The translations under genes and the position numbers were made by a program. DNA of 64,000 nucleotides from Aselliscus stoliczkanus (lineage: Eukaryota; Chordata; Mammalia; Chiroptera; Hipposideridae), in the NCBI GenBank assembly GCA_033961575.1, contig CM066728.1, positions 96,238,852-96,302,851 of the forward strand, given 5' to 3'. Below, piece by piece: positions 51,207-62,499 of the stretch (position 1 is the first letter of the stretch; each line of letters opens with the position of its first letter). The notes beneath the pieces are model-generated. The model searched no databases. It was not told the DNA's origin and saw nothing but the letters and a program-made list of their open reading frames with translations.

Positions 51207-51748
51207 AAGTTCGCGAACTCATCCTAGAAAAAGTGCTACATACCTTATTGGTGAATATCATTATGGTCACCTTCAAAGTATTCCCTTTGGGAAGCTATGC
51301 ACTGACACCAGCACCTAGTCCACTCTTCAAAGCAATTTTGGAGCTCTGTCTGGAATGGCCATCAGAGCTGTCATTTTATTACACTTGATGTCCTGAATGT
51401 CATCAAAATATCTTCCTTTAAGTATTTCCTTTATTGTTGGGTAAAGAAATAAGTCATTGGGGGCCAGATCAGGTGAGTAGGGAGGGTGTTCCAATACAGT
51501 TCATTGTTTACTGGCTAAAAACTCCCTCACAGACAGTGCCTTGGGAGCTGGTATATTCTTGTGCTACAAGAGCCATGAATTGTTAGCAAAAAGTTCAGGT
51601 CATCTAACTTTTCAATGCAACCTTTTTAGCACTTCCAAACAATAAACCTGGTTAACTGTTTGTTCAGTTGGTACAAATTCGTAATCCCTCTGATATCAAA
51701 AAAGATTAGCAACATTGTTACTACAAGTTCTTGAACTTAATTGTCAGA
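51207..51748 (-). mobile_element. Mariner DNA transposon, internally deleted
   Basis: Inverted ends: 'GACAATTAAGTTCGCGAACT' at 51,206 and the reverse 'AGTTCTTGAACTTAATTGTC' ending about 51,748. Between them the minus strand encodes the C-terminal half of a mariner transposase: 'TVNQVYCLEVLKRL', 'PAPKALSVREFLAS' and 'HPPYSPDLAPND' (the third acidic residue of the D,D34D triad). The second D is replaced by K in 'HKNIPAP', and there are several stops. The N-terminal DNA-binding half is missing, so the right inverted end sits close to mid-transposase sequence. Dead copy. Confidence 0.88.
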
Positions 51749-52932
51749 GCTTCATATAAGCATTAAATTATGTCGGGATGCCATTAGTTTTGAAATGAGA
51801 TCTGGAATATAACAGACATCATTGTAAACAAAAAATTAAAATGTATCATATTTTTCAATCCTGTAGTTAAAAACTGATTGCAACCATTAGCTATATTCAC
51901 CACTGAATAATAGCAATGAAAAATAAAGATACATAATCCCACTAAATCAAAGTTGTGAAATGATTTCTTTTGTCATTTTCATACTGCTGATGCATGTATG
52001 GGGAACAAATATTTTCACTACGGATCATTATGGGACTATATTTGACCAGTGTTTCCAGTTAAGAAATACATATGGATGAGATTCTCCCCTTAAATGCCAG
52101 ATCAATCCCGAGGTACTTGTTGCTCCTTATTTTAAATCCTAGCTAATGCAATGGATGGCTCAAATAGTCTCCTTTCTTTCACAATTATTTTGGATATTTG
52201 TAGCTTCCTTATATACTTGGGTTAAAGGAAACATGCACTGCTAACAGATAATGAATTTTTATACCTTAGTTAAGGTTATCAACATTTTCTTTAATTTATT
52301 ATTCCATTGTTACTAACTCTGGATATATCTACTATCCAAAATAAATGAAAAAAGGAAATGTAGAAGAAAAATATAAATTTAGGATTGCAAATCAAATGAA
52401 GTTCTAACTTGAAAGCTATACTGAAAGCATAGTATGAATTCAGTGCACATTACAGAATTAGAAAAAAAATATGCTAACCAGGTTGTATTGATTATAATGA
52501 AAGAAAATTAGATGCCCATTTCATTTATAAATATTGATTCAAAGGAATACTTACATACTAAGAACTATGCACTCTCATTTTAACTGTATATTAAATAATA
52601 AAACATCATGGTCAAGTAACACTTATCATATAAATACAAGATTCTTTTCACAACAGAAAACCTAAGAATACCAATCAGAAAACTAATAGACAATACACAG
52701 TTACACAATCATCTCAAATGATAAAAACAAATTATTTAATGAATTTGAACACTTACTTATGATTTAAAATTTTTAGTAAATAAAGATTGTAAGATAATTG
52801 CTTAACTACTTAATGATTACATACAAATAACAGTAAACATACTTATTAAAGGTAATTTAATATTTTAGATGTATTTTTGAGAGCAAGAAATTAATGTTCA
52901 CTCTCATTGAATTATTTGCATTGGAGGTATTT

Positions 52933-52978
<46 letters not shown>

Positions 52979-53440
52979 TAAAGATTAGAAGAGATGCACT
53001 GTACTTATTTGCTAATAATATTACCATTATGCAAGTTTCAGATGTATAACATTATAATTCAGCATCTATATACATTACAAAGTGAACTCCACAAGAAGAC
53101 TAGTTACCAATAATAGTATCTTAATTTAAATAAATTGAGAGGTTTAAGAACAAACTAATTAAACAAATAAAATAATATGGCAAATTTTCCAAATGAAGCA
53201 TGACCTTTCAATATCAGTAGCACATCTCCAATCAACTAGAAAATTTAAATTGTAAAAATATACTTCTAAGTTTCAATAAGAACTATAAGTATATAATAAT
53301 TCACTTAGGCAAGCATACAGAGCACTTTATAAAAATAAGTTTAAATTCCAATAAAAACATTATTGTGATCTGGATTAATAAAGAAACATTCTAAAGACTT
53401 AAATCAAAACAGGAAAATACTTTACCAGATATATATCCCA
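51749..53440. other. Unassigned AT-rich non-coding sequence
   Basis: Contains an (AT)n microsatellite at about 52,938-52,977. Nothing else recognised. Confidence 0.55.
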
Positions 53441-53814
53441 CATGGGGAAAGGGAATTTATTTGGTATCAGTACCCTCTAGCCTTGTTATCTAATCTAAAA
53501 AGTGGGGAGGGATTGAAGAGCTGTGGAACAATTATTAAAGTCAAAATCCCAAGATATAGGCCCAGTAAAAGATTGAGAATTAATCATAAGATTGTAGCCT
53601 ACTTCTACTCCCCAGTGTCTACCTTACCACCACACCAACAATGCTCAAGTATATTTATAGATTACTACTAATAAGCGATGCAAGACAAATACTCTTTCTT
53701 AAAAAGTGTCCTTAGAGAAGCTCAAAGTCAAGGAGGGGGACAAAAACAAGGACAGTAGGTGAATTTGAATACTTTGTTACCTACAGATACAGCAAACATT
53801 AAAAACACCACAAA

Positions 53815-53926
53815 GGGCTGACCGAGTGGCGCGGTGGTTAAGAGCTGGCTTGGGACACCAGCGGCCCTGGTTCGGGTCCCACATATGAGGGTCAGTGACA
53901 CTGCCCTCAAAACACAAAAAAATAAC
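53815..53926 (+). mobile_element. tRNA-derived SINE, short form
   Basis: 'GGGCTGACCGAGTGGCGCGG', B box 'GGTTCGGGTCCC', 'GAGGGTCAGTGACACTGCCC' and an A-rich tail. AACACCA-containing repeats flank it. Inserted in the L1 5' part. Confidence 0.92.
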
Positions 53927-56032
53927 ACCAAAAAAACTACAAGTTTTAGCCAGGTAAACATAAAATCTCACATGTAAAGCTTTTTTATCTCAATTATTAT
54001 TATCTATCTCAGTATGCTGAGTTTACAACAAAACCCTACATGGAATGCCAAAAGGCAAAGTAAAATGAAAGTCTGAGAAGATAAAGCAAGTATCAGAACC
54101 AGACTAAGATATGACACAGCCATTGATATTACTAATAAAATAATTTTGAATAACTGCAATTAATATGTTAATCCTTTAATGAACAGAATACAAAGCAGGC
54201 ATGAATAGATGATTCATGTTAGCAGAGATACACAAATTCTAACAAAAATAAATAGAAAATAATAGAAATTAAAATGACAAAAATAACACTGTAATAGAAA
54301 TGAAGAATGCCTTTGATGGACTCAAGTACACTGTATATGGCCAAGGAATCTATCATCGAACTTGAAGATTTTTCAATGGAAACTTCCCAGATAAAATAAA
54401 AATAGGAAAAAGAAAATAATAAAAGCAAAACAGAACATTTAAGAACTTTGGGACAATTTCAAAAGACATATTATGCCTGTCATTGGAATACCAAAGGAGA
54501 AGAAAGAGGAATGAGGTAGAAAAAAATGTGCAAAGGAATAATGACTGAGGCCTTTTCAACAAAACCAGATCTAGAAGGCTCAGAAAATAACAAGCAAATT
54601 TATTTTAAAAATATGCCAAGGCATATCCAAATTACAGAAAGATGTGAAAAAGGGAAACATTTAAAGGAAGCCAGAGAAAGGCTACCGAGGAATAAGGATA
54701 GGAATTACAGCAGAACTCTCATCAAGATATCATGCAAGACTAAAGGGAATAGAGTGAAATTTTAAGTAGACAAAATAAAATACCATTAACTTAGATGTCG
54801 ATATCCAGTAAAGTTATCTTCCCAGGTGAAGCAAAATAAATTTACCCAGAAAATTAAAAAGTTGAGGTAAATAATTGCCAGCTGTCCTGCTCCCCAAGAA
54901 ATGTTAAAATACATTTTCAAGGAGAACGATTATGAGTCAGAAACTATATTAAGAAAGAACGAGTGTTGGAGACAGAGTAAGTGAAGATAAAACATTTTGT
55001 TTTTCTTACTCTTAATCAAAATGATAACTCTTTAAAGTAATGATACTACTAATACATTGGGTAATAAAAACATATGAATAACTAACATGAATGAGAGCAG
55101 TATTACAAGTGACAGAAGAAATAAACTGAGAATATACTTTTATAAGTTTCTTACACTATATAGGAAGGGACATAGAGTTATTTGCAAGTTGGCTTATATC
55201 ATTTACATATTTTATTGGAAGCTCTTGTGAAACCACTAAGCAAGTTTTCCTTTTTTTTTTTTAAAGAAAGAAAACTTGATACTATAAGAGTGAAGATAAA
55301 TGGAATCATGTAAAATGCTGAATATATATCAGAAAAGGCAGAAAAACAGCAGGGTGTGATAAGGGAAGAAATAACAAATACAAGGAAAAGAAAATGGCTT
55401 TAAATATGGCAGATATTACCTAAGTAATAGTATCAATAATCATTTTAAATGTGAATGGCCTACACATATAAATTAAATAACAGAGAATGTACCAGGAATT
55501 TAAAAAAATAGGATTCAACTATATGTTTCCTATAGGAACCCAATTAATAAATAAAAACATAGGCTGAAAGTTATAGGATGGAAAAAGACATATACTACTA
55601 ACCCTAATCAAAATAAAACTGTAGTAGTTATATTATTTTCAGAAAAAAAAATAGATTCCACAAGTAGGAAATATGTCACTATAAAGAAGAGACATTAAAT
55701 AATTATCAATAGGTCAATTCTCCAAGAAGATATAGCCATCCTAAGCATGAATGATACTAACAACCCAGCTTCAAATTACATGAGGCAAATCTGAAAGTAG
55801 AAATAGATATATCCACTCTTATAGTTGAAGACTTCAACATCCTTTTATCAGGCACAAAATAAGTTAAGGATAAAATTGAGTTAAATAGCAGTATCAAACA
55901 CCTTGATACAAATGACATTTAGAGTATAAAGGTCAAAAAGCAGGATGTACATCATTTTCAAGATCACATGGATTATTTACCAAAATAGGCTACATTTTGT
56001 GTAATAAATCATGCTTTTAAAAAATTTAACAG

Positions 56033-56144
56033 TGCCGGCAGAGTGGTGCAGTGGTTAAGCATTGGCTTGGGAAGCCAGCGGACCCGGTTCAGTTCCCACA
56101 TGTGAGGGCCAATGACACTGCCCTCAAAAAAGAAAAAAAAAAAA
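56033..56144 (+). mobile_element. tRNA-derived SINE, short form
   Basis: 'TGCCGGCAGAGTGGTGCAGT', 'GGTTCAGTTCCC' and 'GAGGGCCAATGACACTGCCC' followed by an A-tail. AA(A)TTTAACAG / AAATTAACAG repeats flank it. Inserted in L1 ORF2. Confidence 0.92.
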
Positions 56145-57260
56145 AATTAACAGATAGAAGACACATAAAGTATCTCAGAACATATAAAATAAATGAGAAA
56201 TCTATAACAAAAAGATACCTGGAAAATGCTCCAAATATTAGGAAATTAAATAACACATCTATAAATAACAATTGTCTCAAAAGAAATTAACAAATATTTT
56301 GAATTAAATAAAACTAAAAATATAGCATATCTAAATTTGTGGAATGCAGTGAAATCAGTAATTAGAGGAAAATGTATAACAGTTAAATACACAATTCAGA
56401 AAAAAAAGAAATATTTAAAATTAATAATCTAAGACCCATATTAACTAAAAAAGTTAAGCCAAAACAAGCAAAAGAAAATGAATAGTAAAAATTAAATTAC
56501 AAATAAATGAAAATGAAAACAACATAATTGAAACTAATGATGTCTCTCAAAACATCAATAAAATTTCTAAGTATCTAGCCATGCTACACAAGAAAACGAC
56601 ATTTAATTTCAGACACTTGTCATGATTGTTGAACTCGTGGACATAAAGTAGATAATAAAGGAATTAGTGCAAACAACTCTAAGCCCATATATGTGATATC
56701 TTAGAAGAAATATATAAATTCCATGAAAGACACAAACTACCAAAACTCAAAGAGGATAAATAAAAAATATGAATAGATCTATATGTATTACAGAAACTAT
56801 AACAATAATTAATAACCTTCAGAAAACAGTATCAGGTATAGATGATTTCACTGGTAAATTCTACAAAGCAATTAATAGAGTAAATATGCCAATTTTACAG
56901 AATATATTTTTGAAAAAAGAAGTAGAACAAACACCTCCTAACTTCTACCAGGCCAACATTCCCTTAATAACAAATCGGATAAAGGTCTAAGAAAGAAACA
57001 CTGCAGATTAATATGTCCCAATAAGTTTGCGAATATATCTTCAAGAAAATACTATCAAATGTCTTTCAAAAAGTGTATAAAATTATTCACTTACACCAGA
57101 CCAGGTCCATTTATTCCAGGTATGTGAGGCTGATTTAACATGTGAAAATCAATCTGTGTAATCTACCACATCAACAGATTAAAGAAGAAAAAATCATATG
57201 ATCTTATCAACTGATACCAAAAAAGCATCTGGTAAAATGTAACATCCACTCATGATAAAA

Positions 57261-57915
57261 TGTCGTGTCAAGCACGACTGGGTTGGGCACTTCAAGAGGG
57301 CCGATGGAGACTAATAAACAGAAATGATAGGCAAGAGACAAAGGATAGTTCAAAAGCAGTGCTAGCCAGGGGACTCAGTGCCTCTAGGACAAAGAGCCCC
57401 GAATAGAGCTTGACTGCGGCTTTTATTGGGATACACACAAGGAAGTAGCATTGTATTTTTCCACGGTCTGTAAGTCACATACATCATTCCAGAGAACTTA
57501 GCTCTAGGTCAAATCACCCCATGGCCTGCAGGCTGCCTTTACCGAAAGTCCTGTGACCTGTATAGGAGCACCTCCTGGGAGACAGAAACTGCTCATTAAG
57601 AGTTCTAAGGGTAAGAATGCATGGAGGACTGATGTTATCATTTGTTCAGGTTTCACTTCTCAGGCAGGCTGTTAGCATTGAAGACAAGGGGTCTTCTTTC
57701 CATAGTCTTCACCTCCATGATTCCTCCCATGGTACCCCCTGGACTGTGTCTGGCTTGGGTTGCCCTATTGATAGCTTAGGGTCGTATCTCTCCTTGACTA
57801 GTCAGCCCTCTTTCTTAGGGTCCCATGGGGAACTGCCATAAACATAGTGAAAGTACTGTCTCCGTGAGGATCTGTTGTTAAGGATGGGTGCATGGGGTCA
57901 GATGGTATGACCACA
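57261..57915 (-). mobile_element. Solo LTR of a betaretrovirus-like ERV, minus strand
   Basis: It starts TGTCGTG and ends GACCACA on the plus strand, so reads TGTGGTC...CACGACA on its own strand. It shares order and many blocks with the 59,307 LTR: CAAGAGACA(AA/GG)GATAGTT, GCCAGGGGACTC, CTTTTATT(G) as the reversed AATAAAAG polyA signal, and 'TTAGGGTCCCATGGGG'. The flanks ATAAAA (57,255-57,260) and GTAAAA (57,916-57,921) fit a 6-bp duplication with one change. L1 ORF2 continues directly on both sides, so the LTR replaced nothing. No internal region: a solo LTR. Confidence 0.88.
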
Positions 57916-59306
57916 GTAAAACATTAACAACAACTTTTAACAAACAGAAGAGAATAGAGAACATTTTGAATTTGATAATCTATACAACCCTACAGCAATG
58001 TTATAATTAGTGATGAGTTACTGGACTCTTTGCCTCTAGATCAGTAACATGGCAAGAATGTCTTCTCCCACCATTTTTATTCAATATGGTACTGGAGTCC
58101 AGATAATGCAAGAATTTAAAAAAATAAAACTGTCTTTATTTGATGATGACATAACTGTTTATATAGTAAATCCCAAAGAATTGACAAAAAATAAAAAAAA
58201 ATAATCTAGGAACTTCAGGCAAGTAAAGCAAGGTAACATGATTTAAGATTAATATACAAAACTCATTGCTTTTGTATATAATATAAATAAAAATTTGGGA
58301 TTTTAAATATAACACAATCACATTTATAAAAGACGCAATAAAGAAATAGATGCTTAGGTATAAATTTAGCAAAATGTGAAAACTAAAAAACTCTTATAAA
58401 GGAAATAAAAACTATCAAAATTAATGGAGAAATATTCCATGTTCATGGATTGAAAGACTCATTATTGTTGAGGTGTAAATTATTTCTAATTTTATCTGTG
58501 GATTCAATATAATCTCAATCAAAACTTCAGCAATCTGTTTGCAGATATTGACAAACTGGTTCCAAAGTTTACATGTAGTCATAGGACCTAAAATAGCCAA
58601 CACAATGCTGAGAAAGAGGAATAAAGTTCATGTACTCACACTACCTAATTTCATTGACTGTTTATAAAGCTACATACTCCAGACAGTATGGTATTGGCAA
58701 AGAAACAGACCCAAGGCCAACGTAACAAAATATAGAGCAAAAAAATTGACTAACAAACAAACAAAAAAACGGAGTCAACAAAAATATAGCCCTTAACAGA
58801 GCAGCTAATGCAATTCAATGAAGAAAGGAGAGTCTTTTTAGGAAATGGTGATGGAATAATTGGGCATCTATCTGCCAAAACATTAAATCTAGGCATGAAC
58901 CTACAAATTTCTCAAAAATGAACTCAAAATGAACCATAGACCTAAATATAAAATATAAAACTATAAAAGTTCTAGGAGAAAACATAGGAGGAAATTTTTG
59001 ACCTAAGATTTGATGACAATTAAAAAGAAAAACACACCAAAAGCACAATCGATTACAGAAAAAAAAATCTATTAGGCTTTATTAAAATTTTAAAAAATCT
59101 GTACTCTGCTAAAGACAATATTAAGACAATAAGAAGACAAGACTGAAAGTATTTTCAAAACACAGATATGATCAAGGGCTTATATCAAAAATATAAAACT
59201 CACTGTTAAAATTCATTAATAAGAGATCAAATTGCACAAGTAAAAAGGGAGCAAAATATATAAGGTGAAAAGATTAGTCACCAGGAAATATATACGGATG
59301 ACAAAC

Positions 59307-60015
59307 TGTCGCGTCTCTGCGCGGCTGGGTCTAGCTTCCTGGAGAGGACCGGCAGGCACTCAGAAAAAGAAATAAAGAGCAAGAGACAGGGATAGTTTAA
59401 AAAGCAATGTGAGCCAGGGGACTCTGTCTGATGGACAGGAGCCCTGAATCTGGTCAGCTTGCAGCTTTTATTGAGTACAAACAGGGAAGGGGCTTTGTTC
59501 TTTCCGAGGTCTGTGAATCACATGCGTCACCCAAGAATTAGCCAAATCTCCCTCTGCCTCACAGACCCCCTCAGCCGAAAGACCCTTTGATCAACGCAGC
59601 CCTGCCCACTATGGGGACACATAATGGTTCACTATGACACCTTGAGGCAAGAATGCAAGGAGGACTGCTGTTAGCTTCTTAGGAAGATTTCTCTTTTCCG
59701 TTGCAGGCTGTAAGCTCTGCAGGAAAGGATTATCAGGCCTTTAGGCCCCATAGGCTTCACCTCCTTGATTCCTCCCAAGGACCCTCCGACAGCGCCTGGC
59801 TTAGGCCGCCCTGATGCGCATATTTGATATAGGATCTCACACCTATATTGGCATCCTGCACACATCTAGGGTCTTGCCTGTCATTGGCTGACCCGCCCTG
59901 TCTCTTAGGGTCCCATGGGGTTTTGCCATAGACATAGTGAATATCCTGTCCCCGAGAGGCCCTGCCCTTATGGGCGAATGCAGGGAGGCAAACGCAAGGC
60001 TGCTGTGAGGCCACA
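59307..60015 (-). mobile_element. 3' LTR of the class II ERV
   Basis: 709 bp, TGTGGCC...CGCGACA on its own strand, directly after the polypurine tract. The reversed polyA signal is within 'GCAGCTTTTATTGAG' near 59,466, placing R and U5 at 59,307-59,465. It is better preserved and more GC-rich than the 57 kb copy. The env reading frame stays open into U3 (see env). Confidence 0.9.
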
Positions 60016-60030
60016 TTTCCCCCCTCTTTG
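60016..60030 (-). other. Polypurine tract of the ERV
   Basis: CAAAGAGGGGGGAAA on the minus strand, immediately before the LTR start TGTGG. This is the plus-strand DNA primer site in retroviral replication and fixes the LTR boundary. Confidence 0.92.
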
Positions 60031-61359
60031 TTTAGAAGCATGAGAAACACAGACCTTGCAGATTTCTGTTTGATAATACGTTGGAGGGCTGTTTGTCTGG
60101 TTCTGAGGAGTAAACAAAATAAACACAGTAAAATGAGCATAATGGCAATTGCGCCAGCAAACCCACTACCTAAGATTATCACCCAAATCAAAGGATCTAA
60201 ACGTGATAGTCCATCTGCAGCAGCAGAGAGCACGTCTGTCTTCTCCTGGCAGCAGCTGAAGATTGGCATAGGACATTTCATCCACCTCTTTTTGAAGTTG
60301 TAAAATATCCACAGTAAGATTAGGAATGTGTTCCAAAAGATGAGCTCGTACCTCTGTCCAGGGAGCACGAGTTTGATTATAAGAATAGGGAGTAACACAA
60401 TAAGTAGATACATTCCAATCACATTTTAAGGTAATCATAGTATGTAAATTCTCCACTGGATCACCAAGAAAAACAACAGTAGTTTTTAAATCAGTTAATC
60501 TAACATTAATTTCTTGATTTATATTTACTTGTTGATTTCATGATTTACTTGCATTCTCATGCCATTGTTGTATGAATTCAGTGGTCTGTACTGTCTGGTG
60601 TAAAGCCACTCCTGATACAGTGGCAACAGTAGTGAGGGCTATAATTCCCAAAATTGTAGCAATCAATAATCCTACGAATGGTTTTACTCTACGTGAAATC
60701 TTATGTAATAATTGAAGAACTATAAGTAAAGTAGGAGAGCCTTCCCACACCCTAGAAGCTTGGACAGGGATCCATAATCCACATCTTCTCTTGAGAATCA
60801 TTACTTAATTATGTCCATTATTAAGAGAAGAATTGATACAAGTATATAATCTATATTGATCACATTCTATTAATTTTGTAATTAATATTACTGTCATTGT
60901 TCCAACTAGAAAAACAAAAAGAATTTTAAGACATGTCTGTAAATAAATGTTTTTGTTTCCTTAAATAGAAAATTATATTTCATTTTTATTTATTTGTTTA
61001 TTTTTTGGGTAATAGGATTGAGTATCGATAATCTGAGAAGAATTATAAGTACGTAACCACCATCTGAGAAGCTGGTAATTGGAGCAATTAAATTGAGTGC
61101 AGTTAAGGACTGTATCCCCATAGGGGCCCCAGTCTATTACTATTCCATAGGAATCAATAAATAACACCCAATTCATACTCCCTCAGCACTCTTCCCAATG
61201 AATATGGGACTGTCCATCAATCCAGTTACTTTGATTGGTACACGTAGGAATAGGGAAAGGGAAGCTATGAGTGCTTGCCTCCTGTACTTCAAATTTCTTT
61301 CCAAAAATCATAAACATATCTTTAAATGTATCATTTCTTTGCCTTGAGGCACAATCCAA

Positions 61360-61361
<2 letters not shown>

Positions 61362-61413
<52 letters not shown>
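61362..61413. repeat. (TA)n(CA)n microsatellite inside env
   Basis: About 43 bases of TA followed by a few CA units, producing a 'YIYIYI' run in the SU frame. It is not part of the retroviral protein family and must have expanded after insertion. Confidence 0.95.
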
Positions 61414-61414
<1 letters not shown>

Positions 61415-62049
61415 TGGAGCATCAATTCCAATACCAATTGGGGTATAAGTAAAGCCTAATGAGGTATATAACCTGAAAGTTTAAAAATGTGACCTTCTTT
61501 ATCAGGGAATTCAGGTCCCCTTAAATCTTCTGGCCCTGGAAGCCAGTAGATATTATTAACGTAAATTAAAGGAGGCTTATCATGTCAAGTCACTGGGTAA
61601 GTAAAGGAGGATTGGGAACATAAGCCCAATATCTAAAATGTACGACTTGAACTGATAAAGGTAAATAACTTACAACCATCAGAATGGTCATCACAGCCAT
61701 AAACATATGAGCATCTGTTCTTGGAAACCTCATTAAGACCAAGGTTTATTCTGCCATTTGAGACAGCTTTTGTATTTGTGCCCAAGTAGAGAGAGGCACA
61801 TCCAAATCAACACCCGTATTGGTGGTAGCAAAAAACACCCTTTTTGCCCGTTTTATAGACAATATACGGCTTTTAACTAGTGAAGCATCAGCGGGCATTA
61901 GCAAAGAATTAGAGACCTCCGGGAAAGGCAGTCTCTCAGTTGCAAGGTATTTCTTCCCCTGTCTGGATGTCTCCTACATTATTTTCAAAAGGGGGGTGTG
62001 AGTCAGGCCAGTTTTCAGCTGATTGTCATTCATGAGACTTGACACACAG

Positions 62050-62490
62050 ACCCGGTATCCACAAAGGGCATTCCTGTGGACCTGGAGAAATACAAGCAAA
62101 ACCTCTTTCCCATGTTAATCAAGTTTTTAAATGCCATTGATTGGTTTGGATATCCTTCCACCAGATAGGGACATTTTCCAATAGTTTAGAACTGTTGATT
62201 ATTAAAATATTTTTCTGTAGCAGTATGCCCAATGTTAATTTCATTACTTGAACCAGATGAATTTAACATTTTTAAAGTAAACATGATTTTAGCCAATTGT
62301 ATCTGCGGGGATTTTGTTCTGTCTTCCCCCTTTTCCAATTTGTTTTTTTTGTTTTTTTGGGGTTTTTTTAACAAAATTTGAAGAGACTGAATAGAATTAT
62401 TGGAAAGCGGAGTCTGATTTAATATTTATAGGGTTTGAAAACATCTCTAAAGCAGTTAAAACAGCCATTAGCTTAGCTTCTTGTAATTAA
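62050..62490 (-). pseudogene. pol: ERV pol 3' remnant: RNase H piece joined to integrase C-terminus
   Basis: At 62,487-62,404 the minus strand reads 'AVLTALEMFSNPINIKSDSAF', an RNase H segment with the conserved SDSA(Y/F) aspartate. Within a few bases, in another frame, come 'SIQSLQILLKK', 'KSPQIQLAKIMFTLKMLN' (62,330-62,250) and then 'PIWWKDIQTNQWHLK' and 'LTWERGFACISPGPQ' (62,175-62,070). The last blocks are the late catalytic-core helix and C-terminal DNA-binding domain of a betaretroviral integrase. The rest of RNase H, the zinc-binding domain and most of the integrase core are missing. Stops and frameshifts are present. Confidence 0.82.
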
Positions 62491-62499
62491 TCTATATTA

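Larger units (their letters stand above)
53450..59306 (+). mobile_element. Long degraded L1 LINE (5' region, ORF1 and ORF2)
   Basis: An L1 5' region is suggested at 53,590-53,760 ('CACACCAACAATGCTCAAGT'). ORF1 remnants follow from 54,070 ('AATGAAGAATGCCTTTGATG', and a 79-codon frame at 54,526-54,765), then the inter-ORF part. ORF2 endonuclease lies at 55,490-56,400 and the reverse transcriptase at 56,760-57,240 and onward past the solo LTR ('TCACTGGTAAATTCTACAAA', 'TCCATTTATTCCAGGTATG'). The C-terminal part runs to 59,306, where the retrovirus interrupts it. It is an old L1M-type copy, all frames broken, carrying SINEs at 53,815 and 56,033 and an LTR at 57,261. Confidence 0.85.
59757..61835 (-). 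pseudogene. env: ERV env remnant (leader, SU, TM), betaretroviral type
   Basis: Leader text 'LSTWAQIQKLSQ' lies near 61,780 and a hydrophobic signal segment follows (about 61,720-61,650), then 'WAYVPNPPLLTQ' at 61,628-61,593. SU pieces at 61,437-61,183 and 61,176-60,973 and the TM start at 60,801 share one frame, split by stops and by a TA microsatellite (61,362-61,404). TM has a basic stretch where a furin site is expected (SRRVK), a hydrophobic fusion-peptide-like segment (VGLLIATILGIIALTTVA), a stop at 60,540-60,538, then 'LKCDWNVSTYC', a C-X7-C loop of the betaretroviral kind. A frameshift near 60,240 moves to the frame holding the membrane anchor (IMLILLCLFCLLL) and tail. That frame runs through the polypurine tract into the LTR to 59,757. 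Defective. Confidence 0.88.

Noticed and set aside
59757..60422. 221-codon frame as a possible intact domesticated env gene
   Set aside because: Only the anchor and tail part are env; its N-terminal third is out of frame with TM, and SU and TM upstream carry stops and a frameshift. It is a decayed copy, though the extension into the LTR is noted.
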